From Ciona intestinalis (taxonomy: Eukaryota > Chordata > Ascidiacea > Phlebobranchia > Cionidae): a stretch of DNA of 64,000 bases. The stretch is taken from assembly GCF_000224145.3 (NCBI RefSeq), contig NW_004190416.2, positions 248,001 to 312,000 on the forward strand, in the 5' to 3' direction. The number at the start of each line of letters is the position of its first letter. Positions within the stretch are counted from its first letter, which is position 1. Under the pieces are notes generated by a model that was given only the letters and a program-made list of their open reading frames with translations, ran no database searches and was not told the DNA's origin. Positions 33,141 through 46,800 of the stretch are shown here, in pieces. The position numbers were made by a program, and so were the translations under genes.

Positions 33141-36100
33141 TTTGGAACTTTTGGGATTTAAATCGAACAAACGAACTGAATTTACACCATGGGGACTTGA
33201 TCACCAACTAATTAACCAATCAGCAAGCATTAAAACATTGCCTACTGTGGTATAGTGACTCTAGATATAAAAGCAACATTTAATAGACAGGTGTTAATAC
33301 ATTTTAGGTCTTATCGCGATTTTAGAAAAGTTTAAAGTACTTTCGAAAAACTTATGTTTTACAACTTACATGAAACCGATTCTAAAACTTAGTTAATTTT
33401 CGAAGTTTAGCTATACGTACTTTTACGCCGCGCAGTCCAAGAAACTTTGCTATACAGTATATACTGTATCATACAATACTGTTATTAATCTTTCAGCCAC
33501 CTTAGGCGAAAAACTTGATATTTATTGGCGGCTACAAACTACTATATTGGGTTTATTTAAGCGTGAGGTGCTTCCCAATCCTTTATCTATAAGTACGCCC
33601 TTTTACCAGTTGTTAAAGCGAAAACAGTTACCGTCATTTTAAGAGTTTAATATACATTAGTTGGCTATTTCTGAAACGCAAATGAATGAATGAATGAATC
33701 AAATCTCCGTTATTATAAAGCGCCGAAGTTAATATTACTACGCTACACTCTAAATTCCTTGTATACGACTTGTATACGACTGCTACAAAACGAAGAGTAA
33801 AACTAACCGTATACATAAAGCCTTAAAATTGTAGTTTCTGACGAAAATCTAGAATTATACACTTTTTACTAACGCGTTGAGAAAAAGCGAACTGCTGTTG
33901 TACACGCTCAACCACTGTCCTGTATACAACTGTAACACGCTATAGTAGAACTCTAATTTCGCGATGTATCGAAGTTAAACTTCGGTTTCCACAAATAATG
34001 ACCTTTGTTAAACACAATGACCAATGTATTGTGACGTCAACAATGGTCGCCAGAAACATCCTGAGTGTTCCAGATTTAATTGAATTTTCAAGAATTAATT
34101 TCCTACAAGCCGCTATTTTGCTCCTACTGCTTTATTACGTCACAAACGACTCGTCTGCGGAAGATAAGTGAACGCGAGCGTTCTCGTTCTACGGTTCTTT
34201 TTTCGCCGAAAACGAAGACTTTCCGAAACAGACCCACCGAAATCTACACCGTTTACATTTTAGGCCCAAAGCGAAATAACAAGTTGTTACAAGTTTAAGC
34301 GTGTAATAAATCGCCCTGTCTGTTTAAGGTAAAGATGAATGGTTATACTACGCTGTGGAACGGAGACACTACTGCTTTAGGAATTCTTTTTACTGTAAAA
34401 CTGAAACTCATTGAAAACTGGCATTTAAATGAAAATTGCTCGAAAACCGCAACGAAACCATGCTTTGTGGCTTATAAACTTATAAACGTTGGGTAAAAAA
34501 TCCCTAACCGTCAAATAAATGTTTCAACAGTCTTAAATCACATATTATCCAAAATTTAAAAGCCACGCAATGGTGTTTATAGGCATGTAACAGATTAACT
34601 AATACGCCGACGTCTCGAACTCGTATATAGGCGTAAATCTTCACATGCAGCTAGAACAGTCCCACTCTTTTAAACCGGCGTAAACTATATTGAAAGCCTC
34701 CTCGAAATTTGTATACAACAACTCGATTCATTTAGTTCTATATATGTAGCTTACAGTGGAACTTCAACGTTTTTAGAAATATTTGTTTCAAACTTCTAAA
34801 CGTATTCCTTTTAATTGTCGCGTCACAGTGACATCATAATTAGAGCGCGGCTTATGCTCGGTAACCAGTGATGCGTGGTAACCGCCACTTCTCACGCAAA
34901 ACAATGGTCAATTTGAAAACTTATCCGCTGGCTTAAAGGATAAAAGCATTAGGTGCGCCGGTACTGGACAGGGCACTTAATGAATGAATGTTTTTTACAA
35001 GTTGCCACATATATGTAACTTTTTGGGTAATAATTTTTCTAGATTTTCCTAGTTCCTGAGCTTGCATACGATTGATACAAGCGCCCACAATGGTATATAG
35101 CAGCGACGAACCTCCAATTATAAGACAAGCCATGCGCTGGATAATCATAGTTGCTACTTTTATTTTAGTAAAAATCCCATTAAATGACAGCTATATGATG
35201 AGGTACTAGTAGTATAGGGTGGGGAAAAAGACATTTCCATTCTATTTTCTCGGCCAATTAAGTAGTCAACAAAGAACATTTAAAGAATTATACAACCATA
35301 TCCTCACGACTTCAATAGACCGTTGTTAAGTGTTTAAAACATCAGCACGATCATGATATGTGGATATTATGTGCTAAAGGTAAAACGAGCTCCCATCTTT
35401 GCACACCCCACTATATATTAATCTATAGACGTCTATTAAATGGCTTACTATGTCGTCCAAAACGGTCTAGACTCCAAACTCTATATAGTTAGAGAACCTC
35501 AAATATAGACCCAAATAAACAAGTAGGCCAATATATTATATATGACAGAGATCATACTACAATAAACAAATCATCGCATTGAAAAGATAAGGTTTGGCGA
35601 TAAGATTAGTTGCAGATATAGACTTTAAATTATCAGACTTAATTTTATATTAATATTATTATAACAGCGTTTATCAAAGTTGATCGTGACTATTTTTGGT
35701 ATTTCTTAGAGGAAAATGCACTCTGTATATTCTTATACTCACAATTTGGGTATTAGAATAAAATGCTAAGAAACGATTCTCGTTCGGATGATATTTGCAC
35801 GCAATTTCTGGTTAACTTTCTGCAATAAAAATAAAGTTTATATTAAAAATATGTATCGGGCACGGCTTTTTGTTAATGTTAATCTATTGGCGCTTTGTTG
35901 AATAGAATAACAAATAAAAAAAACATGAAAAACAAATTTTCTGATCAGTTTCAATATAAATATCGCAGAAGATTATTTTAGTTGATGAGCCGTAGTATAT
36001 AGTATAGTGTGGGGGGAGTAGGGTGGGGTTAGATGGGACACCTTTAGCACATATTATTTAAATATCCTGATCGTGTCTTGAACAATTAACAACGGTCTAT

Positions 36101-37808
36101 GGGAATGTTCTTTATTTACTACCAAATGCGACGAGAAAATAGAATAAAAAGGTGTCCCATCTCCCCCCACACTACTATATAAAATGAATACAGTCGTATC
36201 ATATGGGCTGCCATATTTGCATTAAAACGAACGAAAAAAATGATGTTTGCTACATTTTCAGCATTAACGCTTGGGCACCCTCTCGCGGGTTTTTAAAATC
36301 TAATTATACTGACACTTGAAGCTGCTACAGATCAGAAAAATATGAGTTTATGTCTCATGCTCGCTAAATCGTTTTGTTACATGGGTTTTTTTATACACCT
36401 GACACATACGTCGTATTCATACACTTCGTGCTCATTATCAAGTCATAAAATGGGGACATTATAGAAGTTATATACAGTATAGTAATCACATCACACTCAG
36501 TCGTGGGGTAACATTTTTGACAATCGTGCGTCTGATACATGACTAAAATATGTGACAAAAATCCGCTCAAAAATAAATTCCGCCACGAAACTGTAAAATT
36601 CAAGACATAACGCTCCTTTTGTGTATTCTAAAGGTATTTAGTTTGTTTGCAATGTAAACAAAACCTGATGTTTCAAATTATCTCACGTTTCTATCTGGTT
36701 TTGACATAAAAATAACATTAAATGCCAGAGGCTCCGAGGTATTGTGACGTCAGAAATAAACTTGTGACGCATTTGGACAACGATCGTCTATGCAAATTCA
36801 ACCTCTAACGTAAACATGACAGACAGTCGAAATTTCCTGATAATTAAGCTATTTCCGTCTATGCTAAATGCACCGCTGAATAAACCAAGCACATTCCCTT
36901 AGTTTTAATACGTCAATCGACACCGCAAAATAAATTTTTAATTTTAGGTTACAAATAAAACGGTTTAAAAAGCGTCTAAAGGACACGTTATGTTGTTTCG
37001 GATTTAAACAACTCGGCGCCTTGTGCAACGTTACTGAGTGTAAGACGATAATTTAGGAACGGAAACGATTGCAAATTCGTTCTGGCAGGCTAGCACGCCA
37101 CAGTGTATTGTGCTTGCAGCGTAATTGCGTATCCTCACGATTTTAACTGCTATTGGCGTATTTTAAAATGTAATTAAAAGTTTTTAAAGCGATAAAGTTT
37201 AGTTTTTTATGTTAGTGACGAGTTAACTAAAATTAAATATTGGTTTAAAGTTTAACTTAACTTTTCATAAGTTTTTGTTAGGTCGGACATTTTACTTAGC
37301 GCGTGGATATTTCGAGAGAAGTTTAAAAAAAGTTTTTCGAGAGAAAAAAAAACAAAAAAAGGTAGGCTTAACATGTAAACAAATATAAAGCAACCCAGAG
37401 ATAGGCGAAGTCTGCCGTAGCTTTATTGCAACGAGTTGACGACGTTGTTAAACTCCAGTAAATTTAATAGGACTATTATCGTCTTGCAAAATTTTCGGAG
37501 CATATTATTATAGCAATTCAGCATACGTTGCTGATATACGATGTTGATTAAGTTTGCCATAAGTTAACGCAGCCTTCGCTTCAGCAAACTACTGATTAAT
37601 TATTACCTTTTTTCGTCTCGTGTTTTCTGAGCACTTAAACCAATGTTTTGACTCCGTATTCGTACCGCATATGCATTATTTTATAATAGGTTGAATTCTA
37701 TATGGACGAGGCCTATTGCGACGCGTAAAATAACCATAACCAAAATAAAAGTTTTGAGATTACTATTTTTATTTCTCAGTTCAGGCTAACAGTTTCTTTA
37801 CTTATAAA
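33141..37808. other. Divergent intergenic region between IGFBP-like gene and IL-17 receptor-like gene
   Basis: A 4.7 kb region between two outward-facing genes, so it should carry both promoters. It contains TGACGTCA at 34032 and 36745, a MITE at 36018-36180, a degraded MITE at about 35214-35405, and a SINE-tail fragment at about 34975-35035. It is richer in CpG than the flanking IL-17 receptor introns. No protein-coding exon is supported. Confidence 0.7.
36018..36180. mobile_element. Foldback MITE (GGGGAAGATGGGAC family)
   Basis: GTAGGGTGGGGTTAGATGGG at the left end and GTGTCCCATCTCCCCCCACA, then CTACTATAT, at the right. The core keeps ATATCCTGATCGTGTCTTGA and AACAACGGTCTATGGGA but lacks the TTATAATTCTTTGAA stretch. 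Confidence 0.8.
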
Positions 37809-40800
37809 ATGGGGAAATTCTACTTTTGTGTTACGTTGTCAATTTTACTGAGGTTTGCAGCATCAGTAATGACCACAAATACAACGACATTCCACCCAAC
37901 AGAAGCCACAATGACCCCACAAACAAGTAATGGTATCACTTTACAAGATTGCCCTCGTATTTGTGCTCTCAGGCTAAAGGGCACTCGACTAAAGGTAAAA
38001 ACATACTTTATAGTTTAAGAATTTCTTATCCAATGGTGACAACTTTAGATACTTCCTAAACGAAAATGAACTCTTTTAGTGTTTTATACTCACAATTTAG
38101 GTATAGGAACTTTTCAACAAGAGCTAGTAATTTAAAACACGGCTTTTCAAACTTTTTTGCTTGTGCACCTTGATTAATTTTCTAAAATTTTCCACGAACC
38201 CTTTCAGGTTAATAGTTTAAAATAAGAAGTAGTTTGTGTAAAATTAGTATTACTCTCGGTGATCCCTGAAGTTTGTTACCCCAAGTTTGGGAAGCCTGAT
38301 TGTTGCTACACCTATACTAGCAATTGAGTTGCTAATATTATAGTGGTAAACTATCCATTCCTGGCTTATTATGATATTAAAATTTTCATGCCTGGTAGTT
38401 ATAGTAACTAACCTATTTAGTTGGGTAGATTACTGTGTTCCAATTCACAGTCTATTATTAGGGTTTGGCCATGGGTGCTAATTAAGGGGTAGTACAATTG
38501 ACTTTGTTGGTTAGTGTTTGCAAGCACCTTTGCAAACTTATTCTCTTAAGCTAATAAATATTACTAACCAGGTTTAAATGACCATAAATAACTTTTTACA
38601 AGTAGCCTAATGTAAAACTGTGGCTGAATTTCAAAACTACAAATGGTATTTTAATGTAGTAGGCTATATATAGTTGCGCTACATCTGGTACTCGCTTTAT
38701 TAAAAACCTTTCTTTACCTTGTTTATAAGTATGTGATTACTTTGGTATTTTTTAGAGTTATTTAGTGGTCAATAAATATTAATACATTGCATTTTAATGA
38801 AGTAACTGAAGCCTAGTTATCTGCCATGCTACTCATGCACTTCTATTTGAACAAGCAACAGCTTTGTATAGTAGCCCACTAGCTGTATGTAAATGATCAA
38901 TATTTACTTTCAACAAACATGAAAAATATAATCTGGCAGCATTCTACTTAGGGGAACACCATGGGGTTTCCCCAACAGATGATTCCCTTGAGATAAAGCA
39001 CAAAATTGTGAGACTGCTTAGATTAATGTAGTAGGTTTTTCAGCCGAATGACATTTTCTATTGATTGTTATTTTATGTTGTTTTTATAGATGTTTCCCCC
39101 TTACCACTCATGCATGAAAGAATGTACAGGAACATGGCCCGTAGTTCCAGGTCTGTATGTTTAATATATAACTGGGGGGCAAGATGGGACACCTTTAGCA
39201 CATAATATCCATACATCCTGATCGTGTTTTAAACAATTACCAACGATTTATTAGAGCCATGAGAATACGGTTTTATAATTCTTTAATTGTTTTTTTTGTT
39301 TACCACCAAATGGGACGAGAAAATGGAATAAAAGGTGTCCCATTTTCCCCCACCCTAATATAAATCCAAGTGTGTAGTATTGTATAACATTGATCATAGT
39401 TGTGGTAATAACGACTCAATTACAATAGTGTTTTAGGAAAAGGAAAGCAACTGTGTCTATATTTAAGGAGAAATTAAAGAACGGAAATAGTTCGAGCTTA
39501 ATGCAGTTGAATACAGATCCTCAAGCAACAGTAATGTTATGTCTGTAAAAGCAAACACTAGTTGAATACAGATCCTCAAGCAACAGTAATGTTATGTCTG
39601 TAAAAGCAAACACTAGTCAATTGCAGAAAAATATAACTTACAATGAGAAAAACACAATTAAAAAAACAATGAGAAAAACACAATCAAACAACTGAAACAT
39701 ATTGATCTGAGCTAAATGCAGTTGAATATAACAGATTCGTACTCAACAATAGTGTTATCTTTTTAAAACCTTACACTAATGAATTACCTGTAGCATTAAT
39801 TCTGTGCTGAAGCCTAGAATTACTTGCACAAATTATACTAATTTACGCTGCCAGACAGCTTAATAACAAGGCTGTTTCAATGTATATTTATTTTCACACA
39901 TACCCAGGTCAATGTAGAATTCAAGCCAGTGTTGTAGACTCTAATTCCAACCCTGTTTGTGCACCAATAAGTGTGAATACATCAGAAATTGGAGTTTTTG
40001 ACCCAGTCCAACAGAAAACGCTTGGGTACGCAGTAGTATCGTGGCTGCCATGCCCGTATGGGTTAAGGGATGCAAATGGATTCCAGGTATTTTGTACATG
40101 TATTGTAACTGTTTTGTTTTGTAATGGGGCAAGACTGGCCTACATCTCAGGTCCCATGGTGTGTCACGTGTAGGACCCCACCCTATATATTAGAATTGGT
40201 GTTATAGGACCTATATTGTGAAATTGAGAATAGCAAAAACACACCAACTAACTGCATTAATTATTTTATCCACAGAAACAAATTTTAATTATACTCTCTC
40301 TTTTTCTACCAAACAAAAATATTTAATAAACCAAGCAAAATTCCAAGACATTGCATCAAAACAATTTACGTTAAAAGTCTTGGTACCTTGTGTCTTATAC
40401 AAACAGTAAAGTCAGTAGTATTTGCCCTGGCTTTTATGATACCATACCATTTACTACCATAGGACATAGACTTTACAGAAAAAGTGTTACATATATTACA
40501 ACAATCTTTACTTCAGGTTATCATACAAGCAATAACATCCGTACACTATGAACAGGACTGCCATAACTTAACACTAACAAGACCATTACAAAGAGAGGAC
40601 GCACAGGTACACGGTTAACTGAGTTTCAATTGATTTTGAGATTTCATTATATTATTAAAATAATAACAAATTACAGCTACTGAGACTATGTAAAAATTTT
40701 CGACTGGCAGGTTTATTTTAATATTTTAGTTGTTATTTGAACTTTGCCGAACAGTTTGAAATATAAAAGTAGTAAAATTTTTTGATAAAATGCGGTGTTT

Positions 40801-43800
40801 CGCAGACGCTTCTGTGTCTGCAGTCAAGTTTTATGGCTTTTACATTTGTGTAAACAGAAGCGTACCAAAGCCAGACTTGTCTGCGAAAACAACATCTTTT
40901 TATTGACCAGTTATTCTGAATGAGTAGGGCATAGGTTAAAAACAAAGTAAACAAAATATTGAATCTTAATAAACAGTGTTTATTCATTAATTCAAACCAC
41001 AAAGTAAGCTTTGCAGTGACTTTGACTTAATAAATCACGGTTTGTGATATTTTGTCACCCCTGGTTTAAAAAATAAGTTCAAAAATAATTATGTCAACCC
41101 TGTTTTAAAAGTTGGTGTTAAATTTGACCTCAAGCAACCATAACGCTACACCTCTGCTCTACTGTATTATAAAACCAAATAAAAAACTCTGTATTATAAT
41201 TTATAACGGCTGTCATTTTGGGGCCGTGCATGGATAAAGCAAGTTACATTCATTTATTCATTCTAATTTTCCGTCAGAATATTAACATATGTATAAAGGT
41301 ATTTGTAGCTTTTGATGGCATTTGTTAAAAGGTCAAGAACCCCTATCCTAGCTTGTTTTTATGAATTTAAATATTTACAGATACGTTTTAGTGTATTGTC
41401 CCATCTTCCCTTAATACCGGATACAGAATACACGGTTGAGATTCGTAGTTTGCCGATCACACCAAACAGTAATTATGCTTCCGGAAGATTCACTTCAAAA
41501 AGTAAGACTATTACAACATAGTATCTAAAGTGATGTAATGTATTTGTGTATAGTTAGCTTCAGTGGTGCAGCCAGGGGGTTTAGGGTATCGCGAACCCCC
41601 CATTTTAAACCAAAAAAAATAATTAAAAATTTTTGAACTTTTTTTGATTAATCTCCCCCACCCTAATTTATTTTCCGCCTGCGCCACTGGTTAGCTTTAT
41701 AATTGGGATTTGTTATATAATGATATATGTTGAAAATCTCCAAAATGTAACGTAGTTCTCCTATAAAACGATTTTTTAAAGGAATACCAAATAAGTTTTG
41801 ACTAAATTACTTTCAAAATCACTCTGTATGCTTTCATCCTGAAAAAATATTCATTTAAATTCCAAATTTTTAAAACTGCTTTTAAAATATAGATTTTGAA
41901 CTCAATTTTTTAATTTCAAATTAACATGTTTTCTTTTACTAGGGTCAGATATAATTGTTACTGTTTAAAACGGTCAAAAACAGTTCATCACTTAAATTAC
42001 TTACTTATTGAAAGTAAAATATTAAACCCAAAATTTTACCATTTATTTAACTGACGAATAAATTATTGCATTTGCCCAAGGGCAGAAATAGCGTCATGAT
42101 TTTGAATCCCGTGCCAGCACGTAACGACTAAGAAACACCTTATGTTTACATATCATGGTGTAGGATAACCTGACAGAAACCCAAAGTGTTTTTTTAATTT
42201 TGTAAATTTGGATTTGATGTAAATTTAGAAATTTTCGTTTTGATGTAATATTATGGCCAAAATAAATTTCTATGCAAAACAACTTAATCTTAATCCATAT
42301 TAAGGTTGAAAACTAAAATTGACATAATATTCAAAAATGTTCTATTTATACACAGAACATTTATAAAACACACTGTTTTTAGACATTTTTACATATAATG
42401 GTTCTATTTCTGTCATTTTTTTTCTATTTAGTGCGAAATTTTTTTTTAAGTTTTAATTATTTCCTTATAAACTCAATCTCCAGAATGTTTGGAACTAAAC
42501 GGACAAACTAACTGCAGATGTGGTGAGATACGTTTATATCCATTTTAACTACTTTATATTATCTCCATTAATTATTAAAGCGTCTCGCTTGTTAGTTTGA
42601 TTTTAAAAACCATCAAGCACATACTGCCATTTACCCTGTAGCTAGCAGGCTTAAAAGTTTTGAAACTTTCCTTTTGGCAAAAAATACCCATTGATTATTA
42701 ACACCAACATTATGTCTGCCATATTAACTTATTAGGATATTATCTCGTGTGAATTTTTTTCCACAAAAGCAGTGTCGAAAAAAATGACTTCCTAAATTCT
42801 AAACTAACCACAGCCTTTGCAATAATCAATTTAAATATAATGTATATATATATTATACACAGTGTATATTTGTATAACACCACTTTTTACTGATTTTTAA
42901 GAGAATTTTTAAAACTGTTTCTAACAAACATCTGGTTCAAATTTAAAATTATTCCGATAAATAGAATATATATATATAGTTCGTTGCTGGTAAACAGACA
43001 AGTTTTGTAATGCTTTCCTACATAAGTAATATGCTTAGCACCAACAATTAAGATGAACCTTTATATTTTCTCACTGAACCCCTCAAGGGCCTCAGCAAGA
43101 TTTGTAAAGTCATAACACAGTGTCCTGTATTGCTCCCATACCAAAACATAATTAAGTTGCCAATCATTTTTCCGCAATAAAAAATATCTGTGTAATTCAA
43201 GTCATATAAACATAGTGTCTGGCATCTATCATTTGGACACACACCAAAACATAATTCAATCAACAACCTCCAAACACAGGCAACACCTTGGATTCATTAC
43301 AACCCCCTACCATGACTGTTAAAGGATACAGCGTTACAATGTCAATCCCCCAGTTGGCAAGCTGCTACAAGTTTCGTTACTATCAAGCAGAACTTGCATA
43401 TTGGATGGGTTTAAGTCATAGCTTTCCTTCTACTTTCTTACGCAGCAACAAAGAATATATCTACAGTGTAAGTATGAAGACAGTATACTAATAATGTGTA
43501 TTATGTTACTTTCGCTACCAGGCAGGTGTAAAATAAATAATCTTTTCGGCTCATCTAGTACAAATAATGTATATATATTTTCAATGCTCGCATGGGTGTA
43601 TGTGTCATTGGGCAAAACACTTAGCGGACACTCTAACCAAGTGGTCACTAAATGGGTTGTATGATTATACATATAGGGCTGTTACGTTTGCATTGAAACT
43701 AACCAGAAAAAAACAAGGTATATGCACCTTATACAATAAATCTAATGCAAGAAAATTGCTTATAATAAACCATAAATACCACTTATTACAGTGTATGTGT

Positions 43801-46800
43801 CCTTGAGCAAGGAAATTGCTCCAACCCAGTGGTCACTAATGGGTTGTCTAAATTATTACCCATGCATAAAAAATGAAAAAATCACCCAAAAAATGATCAC
43901 CCACAAAGTAACATGCGTGGTAACTCGTAAGCTGGCACGAGGTGTTAAACCTTTATAATGTACCTTAACACCCGCAGAGTGAGGAGGTGTTGGAACATAC
44001 ATTTGCTCCCGTATATAACTCTGCAAGTGGTCGTGGCTATGTGGGTTTATACAGCAGCTTTTTCCAGGGAGATTTTGAGGAAACAGACATGTTCTCTATG
44101 TACAGGGATTTTGAAATTAGAGGTAAACTTAATGTTTTGTACAATTGTAAATCTATGTCACAATTTTACTGATATTTGGTAGTAAAGAGGGGTTGCTAGA
44201 GTTTTTGTTGTAATGTGGGAAAATATGTGCCTGTTAAAATGCGCATATTTGTACAACGATGCATGTGTTTTCAATTGAGAAAAATTAACGGTAAACCACT
44301 AAACTCTAAGTTTTGTACAATTGTAAAGTCTAAACTATTAAATGTCAAGTAGTAGCTGCTAAACAAAAGGTTTATAAAAGCCTAAACTTTTTCATGCAAT
44401 TTTTGAAAAATATGTATGCATTTGATTTGCACATTTCATTGGGAAACATTAGAAAAAATGTTTTTTATTAATATAGTGAACAGGGGGCCATGGGTGTTGA
44501 GTGGCCCAAACCATAAAAGGTTGACAAACATTATTCTATTTCTATCTTAATATTACTTTAATGTTATACCATATTCATAAACACTCATTAAATTCAATTT
44601 GTATATTCTTTAAAGACAGACAGATAGTTTACTTTTGCATAACTTATACTTCATCTGCATTGATTAATTAGGATATGTATATTCCCCATACAACTACAGT
44701 TTTAAATATTTAAATGCCATCATGCAATAAGATATTCAGCAAGCATTTAAAATACTTGAAGACAATGGCCCAATGGTTTGTATTGAATACTTGAATGTTT
44801 AATCCCACAATTGCCGCTGAATATTTAAATTTGAAATTGCAACCAAAAATAAACTTCTTTGATCTTATATACATTCAAATTGGAAGCATTTCTGAACTAA
44901 TGCAAAACTTGATTTGATATTCTATATTAATACCATATAAAGTATTTCACTCATGTTTCTGTCTTTTTGACCAAATATAAAACCAGCAAACCACTTCTAA
45001 ATTTTTCTCTTTAATTACAACATGAGAGCATTTATAAAAACTTAACAAAAATAAAAATGTTCCCCAAAGATTATGACTTAAATTTCATTTTCTTGAATAT
45101 CTTTTTTTGCAGCATGGGAGCCACCCAAGCCAACCATAGAGACTCCTAATACTAGGATAGTGGACGTTAAGTTCGAGCCAGCAAATTCTTCCTATCATAT
45201 TCTCCATTACATGGTGCGCTTGAACAAGCATGACCCACAATACAGTAGTATTACAATTTACTCCACACTTGAAGAGAAGAATGTTTCGGCCACGAATGTA
45301 AGTATGTGCTTGTAACTTATATGGGCGGGGTTGCGGAGGTATTCAGGCACGCCACGCATGGTATTTAGGCCAGAATTGGCCCGTTACCCTAACATTGTTG
45401 TATTTCCTGTTATATATGGGTGAGGTAGTCTTTAGGCCCCAACATTGTATATGTATGCAGTACTTTCTAAACTATATGGGCTATGGAACTGTTATTTGCG
45501 CCAGAGTTGGCCCATTACTTACACTGTATAAATATGCACATTCTACAGTAAGGCATGCCAGGGGAGCTGTTACTTAGGTCATATTTGGCCCATTACTCCA
45601 AATATAAATCATTTTATTCTTAATGAGTGAAGTCTTACATTAAAATATTTGCCATGAACATGTAATTTAGAGTTTGTACATTGTGTAAGTGACACGTTTA
45701 TGTATAAATAGTGAAATTGAACAACGATTTTAATCACGACATTCGGCATGATAGTTTTTGGTATTTGAAACTTAAATTTCTGGGTAATGGGCCGACTTTT
45801 AAACAACTCCCAAAGCATGCCTCATTGTAGGACCTTACCCATATAGAATAGAACATGAATATACAATGTTGGGAAAATGGGCGAACTCTGGCTAAATCTT
45901 AAGTTTAATTGCATGGAATCACTAGCATAAAACAGAACTCTATTTTCACTACGAAAGAAAGAAAACCACAATTATTTAATACCAACTTTGCCCCAAAGCT
46001 GCTAAACTTGTGTGTTGTTACAAACTTTTTTATATAAAAAAAGGAATTTACGAGAAATTATATAAATTAGTAATAAACAAATGGTTTAATTACTTATGTA
46101 ATTTACCTTTTTCTCAATTTAAATCAACGAAAAGATTCCGTAAACTTCTCAATCAAAAAGTTTATAGGAAATTGTTTAAAAATTTGAGTAATGAACAAAT
46201 GTGGCTCAAATTACTTGGTCAATTTAAGAAATAATCTTTTTATTTTTAATTAGAATCAACTTTGTATAGAGATAAAACATTACATAAGCATTTCAATCCA
46301 AAATTGAATAATTTTCAATCACTGTTTAGTCTTCCATCCCCTCATATTATCTCTTCAATAAAATAAAGGAACGGAAATCTTTAAAGAATAAAACTTTTCT
46401 GAGAAGTAGTTTTGGCGCGAATATTTCCCGCGTTTTCCAACAGACAACAATGGGTTCATCAAAGTTTGCAGATGTTTCTGCAGGGGGTTCGCACACATGA
46501 CAGTTTTTGTTTATTAAACATAGTTCAAATTACAATTGAAGAAGTAATTTAACCAGAAATTGTGTTTGATCCCAAGAAATACTGCCGCAAACAATACCAA
46601 TCAAAAAAGATAAAAATGTTTTTATTATATCTAATTATTTTGTTGGTTGTTGATAAACATAGCAAAAAAAATTTAACTAGAAAAAGTTTTACCAAAAGAA
46701 ATAATGTAAAAAGGTACCAAAGTAGAAGTTAAATCACTTTATAATAGAACTGCAACAAAAAGTGCTCTAAAATAGGGATCACGATGCAAGTATTTAACTT

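Noticed and set aside
46010..46234. Small Lys-rich protein gene in an IL-17 receptor-like intron
   Set aside because: Composition is what AT-rich DNA gives by chance; no start context, domain or splice support.
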